From Chitinophaga parva (lineage in GTDB: Bacteria > Bacteroidota > Bacteroidia > Chitinophagales > Chitinophagaceae): 64,000 nt of DNA. The DNA lies in assembly GCF_003071345.1 (NCBI RefSeq), contig NZ_QCYK01000001.1:2170001-2234000 (forward strand), in the 5' to 3' direction. The translations under genes and the position numbers were made by a program. Positions 9,325-16,005 of the stretch are shown in pieces. How positions within the stretch are numbered: position 1 is the stretch's first letter; every line of letters begins with the position of its first letter. The notes beneath the pieces were generated by a model that saw only the letters and a list, made by a program, of their open reading frames with translations, was not told the origin of the DNA and did not search any database.

Positions 9325-10797
9325 ATGAAAAAACAACTGCTCATACTTTCCTCCCTTTCGCTCGCGCTGGTATTGGGTGCGTGTAAGAAAGAACTGGCGC
9401 GGACCAATATCAACCCGAACGCGCTGGAAAAACCGGATGCTACCACCTTGCTGTCCAACACCATTGTGGCGGAATTTTATAACAACGCTAACATTGTATG
9501 GACACTGGGTAATGGGTACAACCAGTACATGACCTTCAGCCAGTCTTACTACGACCAGCCCACGCGCTACTCACCGGTGACCAATGAACCGTACTGGATC
9601 CCCATGTACGAATCTGCCCGCGATGCCAATACACTGTACTCCCTGGGCCAGCAACAAAGCAATCCCTTGCTGCAGGCGGCTGCGCTCACCCTGCGTTCTT
9701 ACGCATTTGCGCAGCTCACGGAGCTCTGGGGCGATATTCCTTTTAATAAAGCACTGAACGGGAGCACCGGCACTTATACACCCGCTTACGATGACCAGCA
9801 GACCGTGTACATGGATGGTACCAACGGTATCCTGGCTTCCCTGAAACGCGCCGACAGCCTGCTGAAAGCCAATTCCACCGGCTTGCTCAACGGCGACATG
9901 CTGTTCAATTCCAACGTGGCTTCCTGGAGAGGCTTTATCAATGCCCTGCGCCTGCGCTACCTGCTGCGGGTATCCGGCAAAACGGATGTGAAGGCAGAAA
10001 TGGCTGCCATCGTAGCAGACAACGCTTTGATGGCTGATGCCTCCAAAAGCGGTGCCCTGGCCCTGCCCACGGTAACGCCCTACAACTTTGTGTCGCTCAC
10101 AGAACGCTCCGGCGATTTTGCCGTGAAGTTTATGAATAGCACTTTGTACAATGCGTTTGTAGCTACCGCAGATACCGCCCGTATGACTGCTTACTTTGCA
10201 CCCAATGCAAAAACAGCGGCTGGTGCACCTTTTGCCTTTGCTAACTATGGGGGCATGCCGCTGGTAGTAGATGCCACCACCGACCAGGTGAACAATGCTT
10301 CCAACTTCAACGCCAGCTTTACGAAAGGCAGTGCACCCGCACTGATCAAGGCGCGTGTTATCACGTATGCAGAACAGGAATTTATCCTGGCAGAAGCAGC
10401 GGAGAAAGGCCTTATTGCCGGTGGCCATGCAGCGGCTACCACTTATTATAACGCCGGTGTGATCGGCGCTTATGCAGAAGCAGGCCTTACCACCGCACAG
10501 GCTAATAACTACCTGGGCCACGCTGGTGTTGCTTACACAGGCGATGAAAACCAGATCATCACCCAGAAATGGCTGGTGAACATCAACAATGGTTTTGAAG
10601 GCTGGATCGAATTCCGCCGTACTGGTTTCCCCGTGTTCCAGGCAGGCGGCAGCGCTAACATGAATGGCGGCGCTATTCCTTCCCGCTTCCTGTACCCCAC
10701 TACGGAGCAAACCATCAATAGCGTGAATTACAATGCAGAGATCCAGAAAATGGGTGGTAAAGAAGTGACCACTTATAAGGCATGGTGGGAGAAATAA
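9325..10797 (+). CDS. SusD/RagB-family surface lipoprotein
   Basis: 490 aa. The lipoprotein signal ends LVLGAC with Cys20 acylated. The sequence is of the SusD-like type with TPR-like helices (AALTLRSYAFAQLTELWGDIPF) and the late FILAEAAEKG segment followed by an insert and YLYPTTEQ-like end features. It caps the SusC barrel and binds the substrate at the cell surface. The ATG at 9325 starts the signal peptide; a TTG 12 bp upstream is in frame but unlikely. It is co-transcribed with the SusC gene and followed by a strong terminator. Confidence 0.94.
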   Translation: MKKQLLILSSLSLALVLGACKKELARTNINPNALEKPDATTLLSNTIVAEFYNNANIVWTLGNGYNQYMTFSQSYYDQPTRYSPVTNEPYWIPMYESARDANTLYSLGQQQSNPLLQAAALTLRSYAFAQLTELWGDIPFNKALNGSTGTYTPAYDDQQTVYMDGTNGILASLKRADSLLKANSTGLLNGDMLFNSNVASWRGFINALRLRYLLRVSGKTDVKAEMAAIVADNALMADASKSGALALPTVTPYNFVSLTERSGDFAVKFMNSTLYNAFVATADTARMTAYFAPNAKTAAGAPFAFANYGGMPLVVDATTDQVNNASNFNASFTKGSAPALIKARVITYAEQEFILAEAAEKGLIAGGHAAATTYYNAGVIGAYAEAGLTTAQANNYLGHAGVAYTGDENQIITQKWLVNINNGFEGWIEFRRTGFPVFQAGGSANMNGGAIPSRFLYPTTEQTINSVNYNAEIQKMGGKEVTTYKAWWEK

Positions 10798-10811
10798 CGG
10801 CCGGAAGGCAG

Positions 10812-10843
10812 ACAGGGAGCCGGTTTGCGGCTCCCTGTATTTT
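10812..10843 (+). terminator. Terminator of the susCD operon
   Basis: Perfect 11-bp arms (10812-10822 and 10828-10838) with a 5-nt loop are followed by ATTTT. It separates susCD from the unknown gene at 10857. Confidence 0.8.
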
Positions 10844-10856
10844 AAATAACGAAAGA

Positions 10857-11711
10857 ATGAACTACACTACCGCCAGGATCAAGAAATATTACCTGCAATT
10901 CCATGCGCTGGTAAAGTATGAGGATAAAGTGCGTTTCTTCGACGAACATTTTTCCATCGTTCCTTTCCAGTTCCCCGATTTTAAGACAGACCTGTACGCG
11001 TTTTTCTCCGATGAGAACCTGTACCGCCTGCACGAGATCCTGCATTACGAACGCACGGAAAACACACTGATCCGCAATTTTCCTATTGGCAATGAGTTGT
11101 TCAGCTTTAGCATCCGCCCGTTTCACAACAATGGCCTGGTGCTGAACAAATATATCATTTCCAAATTCCTGGGCAGTCCCGAATACCTGCGCACCACCTT
11201 GCTGGATGCCATTGCAGCACAGCAGCAAGCCGGCGTTGCACCGGCCCTGCAGCTCGAAAAAGCAGCAGATGCATTGAGCGTATTGCAGGCCCGTTTCCGC
11301 CTGGAGTACAAGCTGAATTTTAAGAACCAGTTCCTTACCGTATTTGTAAAAGGGATGGTAGATGCCAGTGAAGAAGAGCAGCCGCACTTGTTTTCCCGGA
11401 AGAAGAAAATGATAGAATTGTACCTGTACGCCATGGGCTTTGCCTTTGGCCGCTACCAGGAAGCGTTGAAAGCGATCCTTAACGATGCATCGGAAACAAA
11501 GCCGGTGACGCCCATACCGGCCGGTATTGAAAAGAAAGTAGTGCTGCTGCAGGAGCTGGGGTGTATAGAAGCCATCAGCAGCAAATATTCATTTCTCAGC
11601 AAAACGGAACGCCATAAAAAAATTGCAGAGGTGCTGAGCCTCATCACCGGTGACAATTGGTTTAAAAGCCAGGGGGTGATAGAATATATCCTGCCGTCAA
11701 AGCAGTTGTGA
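10857..11711 (+). CDS. Conserved-looking cytoplasmic protein, unknown function
   Basis: 284 aa with no signal peptide or transmembrane segment. It is rich in amphipathic helices and Lys/Glu/Phe/Tyr. I recognise no catalytic motif; the C-terminal part (ELGCIEAIS to TGDNWFKSQG) reads like a small helical domain. The ATG at 10857 was chosen because an earlier in-frame GTG runs through the susCD terminator and stop. It sits 18 bp after that terminator, so it is probably transcribed from its own weak promoter or by read-through. Codon use is like that of the neighbours. Whether it relates to susCD is open. Confidence 0.7.
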   Translation: MNYTTARIKKYYLQFHALVKYEDKVRFFDEHFSIVPFQFPDFKTDLYAFFSDENLYRLHEILHYERTENTLIRNFPIGNELFSFSIRPFHNNGLVLNKYIISKFLGSPEYLRTTLLDAIAAQQQAGVAPALQLEKAADALSVLQARFRLEYKLNFKNQFLTVFVKGMVDASEEEQPHLFSRKKKMIELYLYAMGFAFGRYQEALKAILNDASETKPVTPIPAGIEKKVVLLQELGCIEAISSKYSFLSKTERHKKIAEVLSLITGDNWFKSQGVIEYILPSKQL

Positions 11712-11732
11712 ACAAATAGCGATATAGAAAAA

Positions 11733-11762
11733 AAGCAGGCACGTTTCCATGCCTGCTTCCTT
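11733..11762. terminator. Bidirectional terminator
   Basis: Arms AAGCAGGCA and TGCCTGCTT (11733-11741 and 11750-11758) are flanked by A and T runs. It lies between the converging genes ending at 11711 and 11785. Confidence 0.8.
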
Positions 11763-11784
11763 TAAAATTGTTTGTTGGCTTGCA

Positions 11785-12351
11785 TTAACCCAGTTTGGCA
11801 ATAATTGCATCTGTAGTGTCCACTTCTCCCATTCTCGGAAAAATTGCCTGTAAACTGTTTTCCTGCGCACTGGCCACCACGTCCGTCATCGCATCACTGG
11901 CAAAGGTGAGGTTGTAACCATGATCCTGCGCCTGCCGTGCGGTGCCTTCCACGCCAATGCTGGTAGCCACGCCGGAAAGTACGATACCCGTTACACCCTT
12001 GCTTTGCAGCAGCTCATGCAGGTTGGTTTCATGAAACGCGCCCCAGGTGTGCTTGGTGACGATATGGTCTGTAGGCAGGATGCCCAGTGCCGGCACGATC
12101 TCCATGAAATCCGCGGGCAGTTGTCCGCCACCGCCTTGTTGCTTGGCATCTCTACGCGTGTGGTGGTTTTTAAACTGGTGGGGGTCTACGTTCACCGCTA
12201 CCACGGGCAGGCCGGCTTTGTGGAAGGCCGCTACCAGCTTGGTGTTCTGGGCCACTACATCGGCCAGGGGATTTACGGTCGGGTAGCCCTGGAGACCTTT
12301 CTGCAGGTCAATGATCACCAGTGCGGTGCGTTCGTCGAGTGCTGTTACCAT
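11785..12351 (-). CDS. Isochorismatase-family hydrolase lacking the catalytic Cys
   Basis: 188 aa cysteine-hydrolase fold. The catalytic Asp (D15 in VIIDLQ) and Lys (K100 in VTKHTWGAF) are present, but the position of the nucleophilic Cys of nicotinamidases is Gly (G133 in GVATSIGVEGTAR). The Cys is likewise absent in true isochorismatases of the PhzD/EntB kind, so amidase activity is unlikely and a vinyl-ether hydrolase or other role is possible. It is the last gene of a three-gene operon, 20 bp after the MFS gene, under a MarR regulator, which suggests action on an aromatic or drug-like compound. Confidence 0.88.
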   Translation of the reverse strand: MVTALDERTALVIIDLQKGLQGYPTVNPLADVVAQNTKLVAAFHKAGLPVVAVNVDPHQFKNHHTRRDAKQQGGGGQLPADFMEIVPALGILPTDHIVTKHTWGAFHETNLHELLQSKGVTGIVLSGVATSIGVEGTARQAQDHGYNLTFASDAMTDVVASAQENSLQAIFPRMGEVDTTDAIIAKLG

Positions 12352-12371
12352 TTTACAAAATTTGATTTAGA

Positions 12372-13613
12372 TTAAGAGGTGACCACCGTTTCCTGTGGCT
12401 TTTCGCTGGGTGATTGTTTCCGTATAAATTGAAAATAAAAATAACCGATGAGTAAAGAGATGACGCCTTCGGCTAATACCATGTTCTGCACGCCGGTGTA
12501 CTGCGCCAGGGCACCAATGATCAGGGCGCCTATGGGCTGCAAACCGAAATAAGCCATGGCATAGAAGCTGATCACGCGGCCCCGCATTTCAGGAGCCACT
12601 GTGGTTTGTATGATGGTATTGCCGGAAGTAGTTTGGCCCATCATCCCGAAAGCCGCTATTACAGCGAATGCCAGGGCAACGGCATAAATGGTGCTGTGGG
12701 AAAATAAGATAAGCCCTATGCCAAAGATGATGGAATTAATGGCCATGATCTTGCGCATATCATGCCCTGGTTTCAGCGATGCCAGGTAAATACCGCCGCA
12801 GATAGCACCCGCGCCAATGGCGCTGTCTATTGCCCCAAAAGTAGAAGCACTGCCTTGGAAAATGTCGCGCGCATATACAGGAATGAGCGTTGCAAAAGGC
12901 AAGACAAAAAAACTGTTGGCCGCCAGCAGGAGCAGCACCGTAGCGATGGCAGGCGTAGCTTTGATGTAGGCAAAACCATCCTTCAACTGGTCCAGTCCCC
13001 GGCTGTTGCGCAGGGAAGGGGGGCGTTTGGGCAGGCGCATCATGAGCAGGGAACCGATCACCGCGATGAAACTGGCAGCATTGAGCCCAAAACATACATC
13101 GGTGCCGAGGTATTCTATGGCCAGTCCTGCCAGGCCAGGGCCTATAAGGCGGGAAAGGTTCACCATAGAAGAGTTCAGGGCCAGCGCATTGGGCAGGTCT
13201 TCCTTGTTGTCCACCATTTCATATACCAGCGACTGGCGGGCGGGCACGTCAAATGCATTCACAATACCCAGCAGCACGCTGAGGCCCAGTATTTCCCATA
13301 CATTATAATGCTTGAAGAAAACCAAGGCGGTGAGCGCGATGGCCTGTATCATGGAAATGAGCTGTGTGAGCAGCAGCAGCCTGTAACGGTCGTACCGGTC
13401 GGCCGCTACACCGCCGGCAAAGGAAAAGAGAAAGGATGGGAACATCGTGGCAAACAGGGATACACCCAACATCCATTTGGAATGCGTGAGGTCGTACACG
13501 ACCCAGCTTACAGCGGTTTTTTGCATCCAGGTGCCGATGAGTGATACCGACTGTCCTGCAAAGTAGAGACGGTAATTACGGCTGCGGAATGCAGTGAAGG
13601 TGGTAATGTTCAT
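12372..13613 (-). CDS. MFS exporter, EntS/MFS_3-like
   Basis: 413 aa with about 12 transmembrane helices. The opening (FRSRNYRLYFAGQSVSLIGTWMQ) and GGVAADRYDRYRLLL loop are typical of the MFS_3 (EntS-like) efflux group, which exports siderophores, macrolides or other small molecules by proton antiport. It lies 35 bp after marR and 20 bp before the isochorismatase-like gene, a layout common for MarR-controlled efflux operons. The exported compound is unknown. Confidence 0.92.
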   Translation of the reverse strand: MNITTFTAFRSRNYRLYFAGQSVSLIGTWMQKTAVSWVVYDLTHSKWMLGVSLFATMFPSFLFSFAGGVAADRYDRYRLLLLTQLISMIQAIALTALVFFKHYNVWEILGLSVLLGIVNAFDVPARQSLVYEMVDNKEDLPNALALNSSMVNLSRLIGPGLAGLAIEYLGTDVCFGLNAASFIAVIGSLLMMRLPKRPPSLRNSRGLDQLKDGFAYIKATPAIATVLLLLAANSFFVLPFATLIPVYARDIFQGSASTFGAIDSAIGAGAICGGIYLASLKPGHDMRKIMAINSIIFGIGLILFSHSTIYAVALAFAVIAAFGMMGQTTSGNTIIQTTVAPEMRGRVISFYAMAYFGLQPIGALIIGALAQYTGVQNMVLAEGVISLLIGYFYFQFIRKQSPSEKPQETVVTS

Positions 13614-13648
13614 AGCGGCTAGATGGTTCCCTGGTCAGTCTTAAAAAT

Positions 13649-14089
13649 TTATTCGTCGTACTCGATGATCTTTGCCATCGCATTGATGGCGGAGCGCAGG
13701 TGGGCCTGTTCTTCCGCGGTGGTAACGCGTTCCAGGGCCTGCGTTAACCATTCCTCGCGGCGGTTGCGGTTTTCCTGGATCATCCTTTTACCTTCTGCGG
13801 AGAGGGAAATGATCACCTTGCGTCCATCCGTAGCAGAGGGGGTGCGCACGATGAGGTTCATCTCCAGCAAACGTGCCAGTATCTGCGACATGGATTGGGT
13901 GGTTACCTTTTCCATGGCAGCCAGCTCACTGGGCAGCAGTGAATGCTGGTGATCCAGTTGGCTCAGCACGGAACGTTCCGTGAGAGAAAGCCGCGTGGCC
14001 AGGGAGGACTTGGTGCGGAGTTTCTTCACCAGCCGTGTTACCACGGTGCGGAGGTCTGTGACGAGTTGCTGTTGTTGTTTGCTGCTCAT
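13649..14089 (-). CDS. MarR-family transcriptional regulator
   Basis: 146 aa. The winged helix-turn-helix covers about residues 30-105 (LTERSVLSQLDHQHSLLPSE, recognition helix in TTQSMSQILARLLEMNLI, wing in RTPSATDGRKVIISLS), with dimerising helices at both ends. Such proteins repress their own operon and release DNA on binding aromatic ligands or on oxidation. There is no Cys, so thiol-based sensing is unlikely. It heads the operon marR-MFS-isochorismatase-like. A dyad overlaps its own promoter at 14102-14129. Confidence 0.92.
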   Translation of the reverse strand: MSSKQQQQLVTDLRTVVTRLVKKLRTKSSLATRLSLTERSVLSQLDHQHSLLPSELAAMEKVTTQSMSQILARLLEMNLIVRTPSATDGRKVIISLSAEGKRMIQENRNRREEWLTQALERVTTAEEQAHLRSAINAMAKIIEYDE

Positions 14090-14101
14090 ATTATTAGGTA
14101 A

Positions 14102-14129
14102 ACTTGTAAAGTAACCTTACAAAGTTACT
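14102..14129 (-). promoter_or_regulatory. marR operon promoter with overlapping dyads
   Basis: On the minus strand TAACTTTG (14120-14127) fits the -7 consensus. It is covered by the inverted repeat AGTAAC-8bp-GTTACT (14110-14129) and a second imperfect dyad, ACTTGTAA with TTACAAAGT (14102-14125). The position fits MarR autoregulation. Confidence 0.6.
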
Positions 14130-14191
14130 ATATTAATTTTAATTGCGCGTTATGGGGTGGTGAAGTTTGGATTAAAAAGGGATTAAAAAAT

Positions 14192-14224
14192 AAGGCCGCT
14201 CCGTTTCAGTAACAGAGCGGCCTT
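14192..14224 (-). terminator. Terminator of the 59-aa membrane-protein gene
   Basis: Perfect 10-bp arms AAGGCCGCTC and GAGCGGCCTT; on the minus strand it is followed by a T-rich run. Confidence 0.8.
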
Positions 14225-14245
14225 ATAAATAGTTGTAATAATATT

Positions 14246-14425
14246 TTATGCGGGGCGTTTACGGCTGATCAATTTACCAATGGCAATGGCTAAGGCGGCT
14301 ACGCCGAAGCCCAGCAGCAGGGAACCGATGCGGTCGTGCAGGGGAAAGGCAAAACTGATGAACAGGCCTGCGGCCAGGGATGTGATACCGATGAGTAGGG
14401 TAGTGCGGGTGGAGATGAGGTGCAT
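14246..14425 (-). CDS. Small two-helix membrane protein, unknown function
   Basis: 59 aa from ATG at 14425 to TAA at 14246. Two hydrophobic helices (about residues 9-27 and 33-51) are joined by a short FPLHDRIG turn and closed by a basic KLISRKRPA tail, which would place the C-terminus in the cytoplasm. A strong terminator follows 21 bp after the stop, and codon use is like that of real genes here, which together argue for a genuine small gene. I do not recognise the family. Confidence 0.65.
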   Translation of the reverse strand: MHLISTRTTLLIGITSLAAGLFISFAFPLHDRIGSLLLGFGVAALAIAIGKLISRKRPA

Positions 14426-14505
14426 GGGTGAGTACGTTTAGAGATATGAAGATACGTATTCCCCGGCTTATGTGCTACGGCACTATTTGTGTGGTATGAT
14501 CCCTG

Positions 14506-14545
14506 CTGGCAGGAGCGCGCAAGCCCTGCCAGTGGAAGTTTTTTT
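14506..14545 (+). terminator. Orphan hairpin with T run
   Basis: Arms CTGGCAGG (14506-14513) and CCTGCCAG (14525-14532) are followed after 6 bases by seven T. No plus-strand gene ends before it, so it may terminate a short RNA from 14430-14505 or antisense transcription. The rest of 14426-14629 shows nothing else. Confidence 0.35.
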
Positions 14546-14629
14546 ACAGGGAATATTTGCTGTAATGCCTACCCATGGCTGGTTTTGGAGAGGGGAGGTA
14601 TTTTGAATGTTAAGTTATTTTTAAAAAAG

Positions 14630-14661
14630 TTTGGCCTGTAAGTTAAACTGTCCTACATTTG
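14630..14661 (+). promoter_or_regulatory. Promoter of tRNA-fMet
   Basis: TTTG (14630-14633), 20 bp, TACATTTG (14654-14661): a full match to the Bacteroidota housekeeping promoter. The predicted start is a few bases before the tRNA. Confidence 0.85.
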
Positions 14662-14670
14662 CACCCACAT

Positions 14671-14742
<72 letters not shown>

Positions 14743-14757
14743 CACAGTAAATGAAAC

Positions 14758-14790
14758 GCCTTCTGGTCACTTGACCTGAAGGCATTTTCA
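14758..14790 (+). terminator. Terminator of tRNA-fMet
   Basis: Stem GCCTTC-T-GGTC paired with GACC-T-GAAGGC (14758-14783), then a T-rich tail. Confidence 0.75.
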
Positions 14791-14836
14791 TTTTTAGCCT
14801 TTTGCTTTTAACCAATCAATGCCCCCCAAATTCTAC

Positions 14837-14867
14837 CTTGCCATCTCCAATAAAATCCCTACCTTTG
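14837..14867 (+). promoter_or_regulatory. Promoter of the candidate small RNA / era leader
   Basis: CTTG (14837-14840), 19 bp, TACCTTTG (14860-14867). The -7 match is perfect and the -33 differs by one base. The predicted start is near 14873. Confidence 0.7.
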
Positions 14868-14872
14868 CGGCC

Positions 14873-14997
14873 CTTAGCAATATTGGACAAACTCACGCCA
14901 TTTTAGCGTAAGTTGTTGATAATCTGTAGTTAAAGCCCGCGGCACACCCGCAGGCCCCTGCAAAATGAACCAAAGCTGAAGCAATTCGGCTTTTTTT
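14873..14997 (+). ncRNA. Candidate structured small RNA or attenuating leader upstream of era
   Basis: About 125 nt between a good promoter and an intrinsic terminator, without a credible reading frame. Three hairpins can be drawn. H1 (14887-14916) pairs ACAAACTCACGC with GCGTAAGTTGT with one bulge and one mismatch. H2 (14935-14955) is GCC-C-GCGG, loop CACAC, CCGC-A-GGC. H3 (14973-14992) is AAGCTGAA with TTCGGCTT, followed by seven T, a terminator. Because the terminator lies about 105 bp before the era start, the element is either an independent small RNA or an attenuator that limits era-der expression. I do not recognise the family. Confidence 0.5.
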
Positions 14998-15072
14998 ATG
15001 GATCGCAGGCCTTGTCCGGCCGTTCCTGATTTTTCAGGAAATTTGCGCATCATCCCTCATAAGTGCTTTTCG

Positions 15073-15095
15073 CTTTCGAAAGGCGCTTTCGAAAG
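15073..15095 (+). repeat. Two tandem palindromes before era
   Basis: The perfect 10-bp palindrome CTTTCGAAAG occurs at 15073-15082 and again at 15086-15095 (13-bp spacing), ending 7 bp before the era ATG. It may be a protein-binding site or simply two small hairpins in the ribosome-binding region. Confidence 0.5.
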
Positions 15096-15102
15096 CAGAC
15101 AT

Positions 15103-15972
15103 ATGCATAAAGCCGGTTTCGTAAATATCTTTGGTAAGCCCAATGCGGGAAAAAGCACGTTGCTCAATGCGCTCATCGGGGAGAAGCTCGCCATCACCTC
15201 CCACAAGGTGCAAACCACCCGCCACCGCATTACCGGCGTAGTGACCGAACCGGGCTACCAGATCATCTTTTCCGATACCCCCGGCATCATTGACCCGAAA
15301 TATAAATTACACGAGAAAATGATGGGCGCCGTGAAATCGGCCCTGGAAGACGCAGACGTGGCATTGCTCATCGCTGATGCCCGTGCAGACTTTGAAGAGA
15401 ACGTATCACTCTTTGATTCCCTGAAACTGAAAGTCCCCATCATCCTCATCCTCAATAAAACAGACCTGCTGCCCGCCGCCGACCTGGCTGCCCTGCAGGA
15501 AAAATGGACCGCCTGGGGCAAAGCAAAAAAAGTGGTGCCTGTCTCCGCCCTCAAACAGGAAGGCGTGAAAACATTGATGGACGCCATTGTAACATTGCTG
15601 CCGGAAGGCGAGGCCTTTTACCCGGAAGATACCCTGACCGATCGCTCCACCCGCTTCTTCGTAGGGGAAATGATCCGGGAAAAGATCTTCCTTTTATATA
15701 GTGAAGAGATCCCCTACCACACTGCTGTGGTAGTGACCCAATACCAGGAAAAGAATACCCTGGTAAAGATCTCCGCAGAGATCATCGTTACCCGTGAAAC
15801 ACAAAAGTCCATCATCGTGGGCGAGGGCGGCAAAGGTATCCGCGAGATCGGATCCAAAGCCCGCCAGGACATTGAAAAGTTCATCGGGCAGAAAGTATTC
15901 CTGGAGCTGCACGTAAAGGTGCGGAACAAATGGCGCGACAGCGATCTCTATCTCAAGGAATACGGATATTAA
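15103..15972 (+). CDS. era: GTPase Era, 30S ribosome assembly
   Basis: 289 aa. The GTPase domain has G1 GKPNAGKST (11-19), a switch region with TTRHR, G3 DTPG and G4 NKTD; a C-terminal KH domain (about 200-289) carries the GxxG-like loop in VGEGGKGIREIG. Era binds the 3' end of 16S rRNA and helps 30S maturation. The start at 15103 gives the family-typical N-terminus MHKAGFVNIFG; an upstream in-frame ATG at 14998 would add 35 non-conserved residues overlapping the small-RNA terminator. It lies 33 bp before der, probably one transcript of two ribosome-assembly GTPases. Confidence 0.97.
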   Translation: MHKAGFVNIFGKPNAGKSTLLNALIGEKLAITSHKVQTTRHRITGVVTEPGYQIIFSDTPGIIDPKYKLHEKMMGAVKSALEDADVALLIADARADFEENVSLFDSLKLKVPIILILNKTDLLPAADLAALQEKWTAWGKAKKVVPVSALKQEGVKTLMDAIVTLLPEGEAFYPEDTLTDRSTRFFVGEMIREKIFLLYSEEIPYHTAVVVTQYQEKNTLVKISAEIIVTRETQKSIIVGEGGKGIREIGSKARQDIEKFIGQKVFLELHVKVRNKWRDSDLYLKEYGY

Positions 15973-16005
15973 ACAAATAGTGACAACAACTTTAAAAGAA
16001 AGTGT

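Noticed and set aside
14873..14997. Assigning the small-RNA candidate to 6S RNA or SRP RNA
   Set aside because: It lacks the 6S central bubble layout and the SRP GGAA-loop/asymmetric-loop signature as I know them, so no family name is given.
14998..15102. Longer Era starting at ATG 14998
   Set aside because: The extra 35 residues are not family-like and the ATG abuts the T run of the upstream terminator.
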